Positions 5,568 through 5,620 of a stretch of DNA of 5,620 nucleotides are shown here, piece after piece. The stretch is from contig JAURND010000009.1 of the NCBI GenBank assembly GCA_030830425.1, positions 1 to 5,620 of the forward strand, written 5' to 3'. Position 1 is the first letter of the stretch, and each line of letters opens with the position of its first letter. The DNA is from Gammaproteobacteria bacterium (GTDB lineage: Bacteria > Pseudomonadota > Gammaproteobacteria > JAURND01). The notes beneath the pieces were generated by a model, which saw only the letters and a program-made list of their open reading frames with translations, was not told the DNA's origin and searched no databases. A program made the position numbers and the translations under genes.

Positions 5568-5620
5568 GCTGATTTTCTCCTTCTCCCCTTGTGGGAGAAG
5601 GTGCCCGTAGGGCGGATGAG
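5568..5620 (+). repeat. Palindromic tandem repeat, unit 2, cut by the window edge
   Basis: CCTTCTCCC (5579-5587) and GGGAGAAGG (5593-5601) form a perfect nine-pair stem with loop CTTGT, followed by GCCC-GTA-GGGC (5603-5613). This is the intact, shorter form of the unit. It lacks the insertion of unit 1, and the array may continue past 5620. Confidence 0.75.

Noticed and set aside
5492..5620. CRISPR array
   Set aside because: Only two units, themselves palindromic throughout, unequal in length and with no unique spacers.

Overview
The window reads as a chromosomal segment of a fairly AT-rich gammaproteobacterium. It carries the conserved translation cluster rpsP-rimM-trmD-rplS preceded by the end-to-end body of recN. 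All five recognisable proteins resemble their gammaproteobacterial relatives in length and motifs. An uncharacterised protein with a Cys/His pattern sits between recN and rpsP. That protein and the many short dispersed repeats would suit a host-associated lineage such as Legionellales, but this placement is inference and not shown by the sequence.

Layout, all genes on the + strand: (1) recN at 1-1676, lacking only about four N-terminal codons. (2) A short gap with a degenerate repeat and an extended -10 promoter, then an unrecognised 338-residue protein (1801-2817) with an early N-N-C-G motif, a later G-H-W motif and a Q/A/P-rich linker. (3) A 200-base gap with a weak hairpin, a good sigma-70 promoter (2873-2901) and a leader of about 110 nt before rpsP. 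(4) rpsP, rimM and trmD. rimM follows rpsP after 61 nt, and trmD begins with TTG directly after the rimM stop. (5) A 355-base gap before rplS that holds several hairpins, a perfect TATAAT and a second copy of the sequence found in the rpsP leader. (6) rplS, a strong intrinsic terminator, and two tandem copies of a palindromic repeat running off the right edge.

The translation genes act together. S16 and L19 are structural ribosomal proteins, RimM helps mature the 30S subunit, and TrmD makes m1G37 in tRNA to hold the reading frame. RecN is a separate function (SMC-like double-strand-break repair).

The observation most worth following is a 22-base perfect match (2945-2966 and 5047-5068) plus a second 8-base match (ATGGTTAC). 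Both lie upstream of the two ribosomal protein genes, and the surrounding bases allow the same mutually exclusive hairpins in each copy. This suggests a shared promoter or leader control element that would co-regulate rpsP and the detached rplS. Nothing else in the window points to a new multi-gene system.
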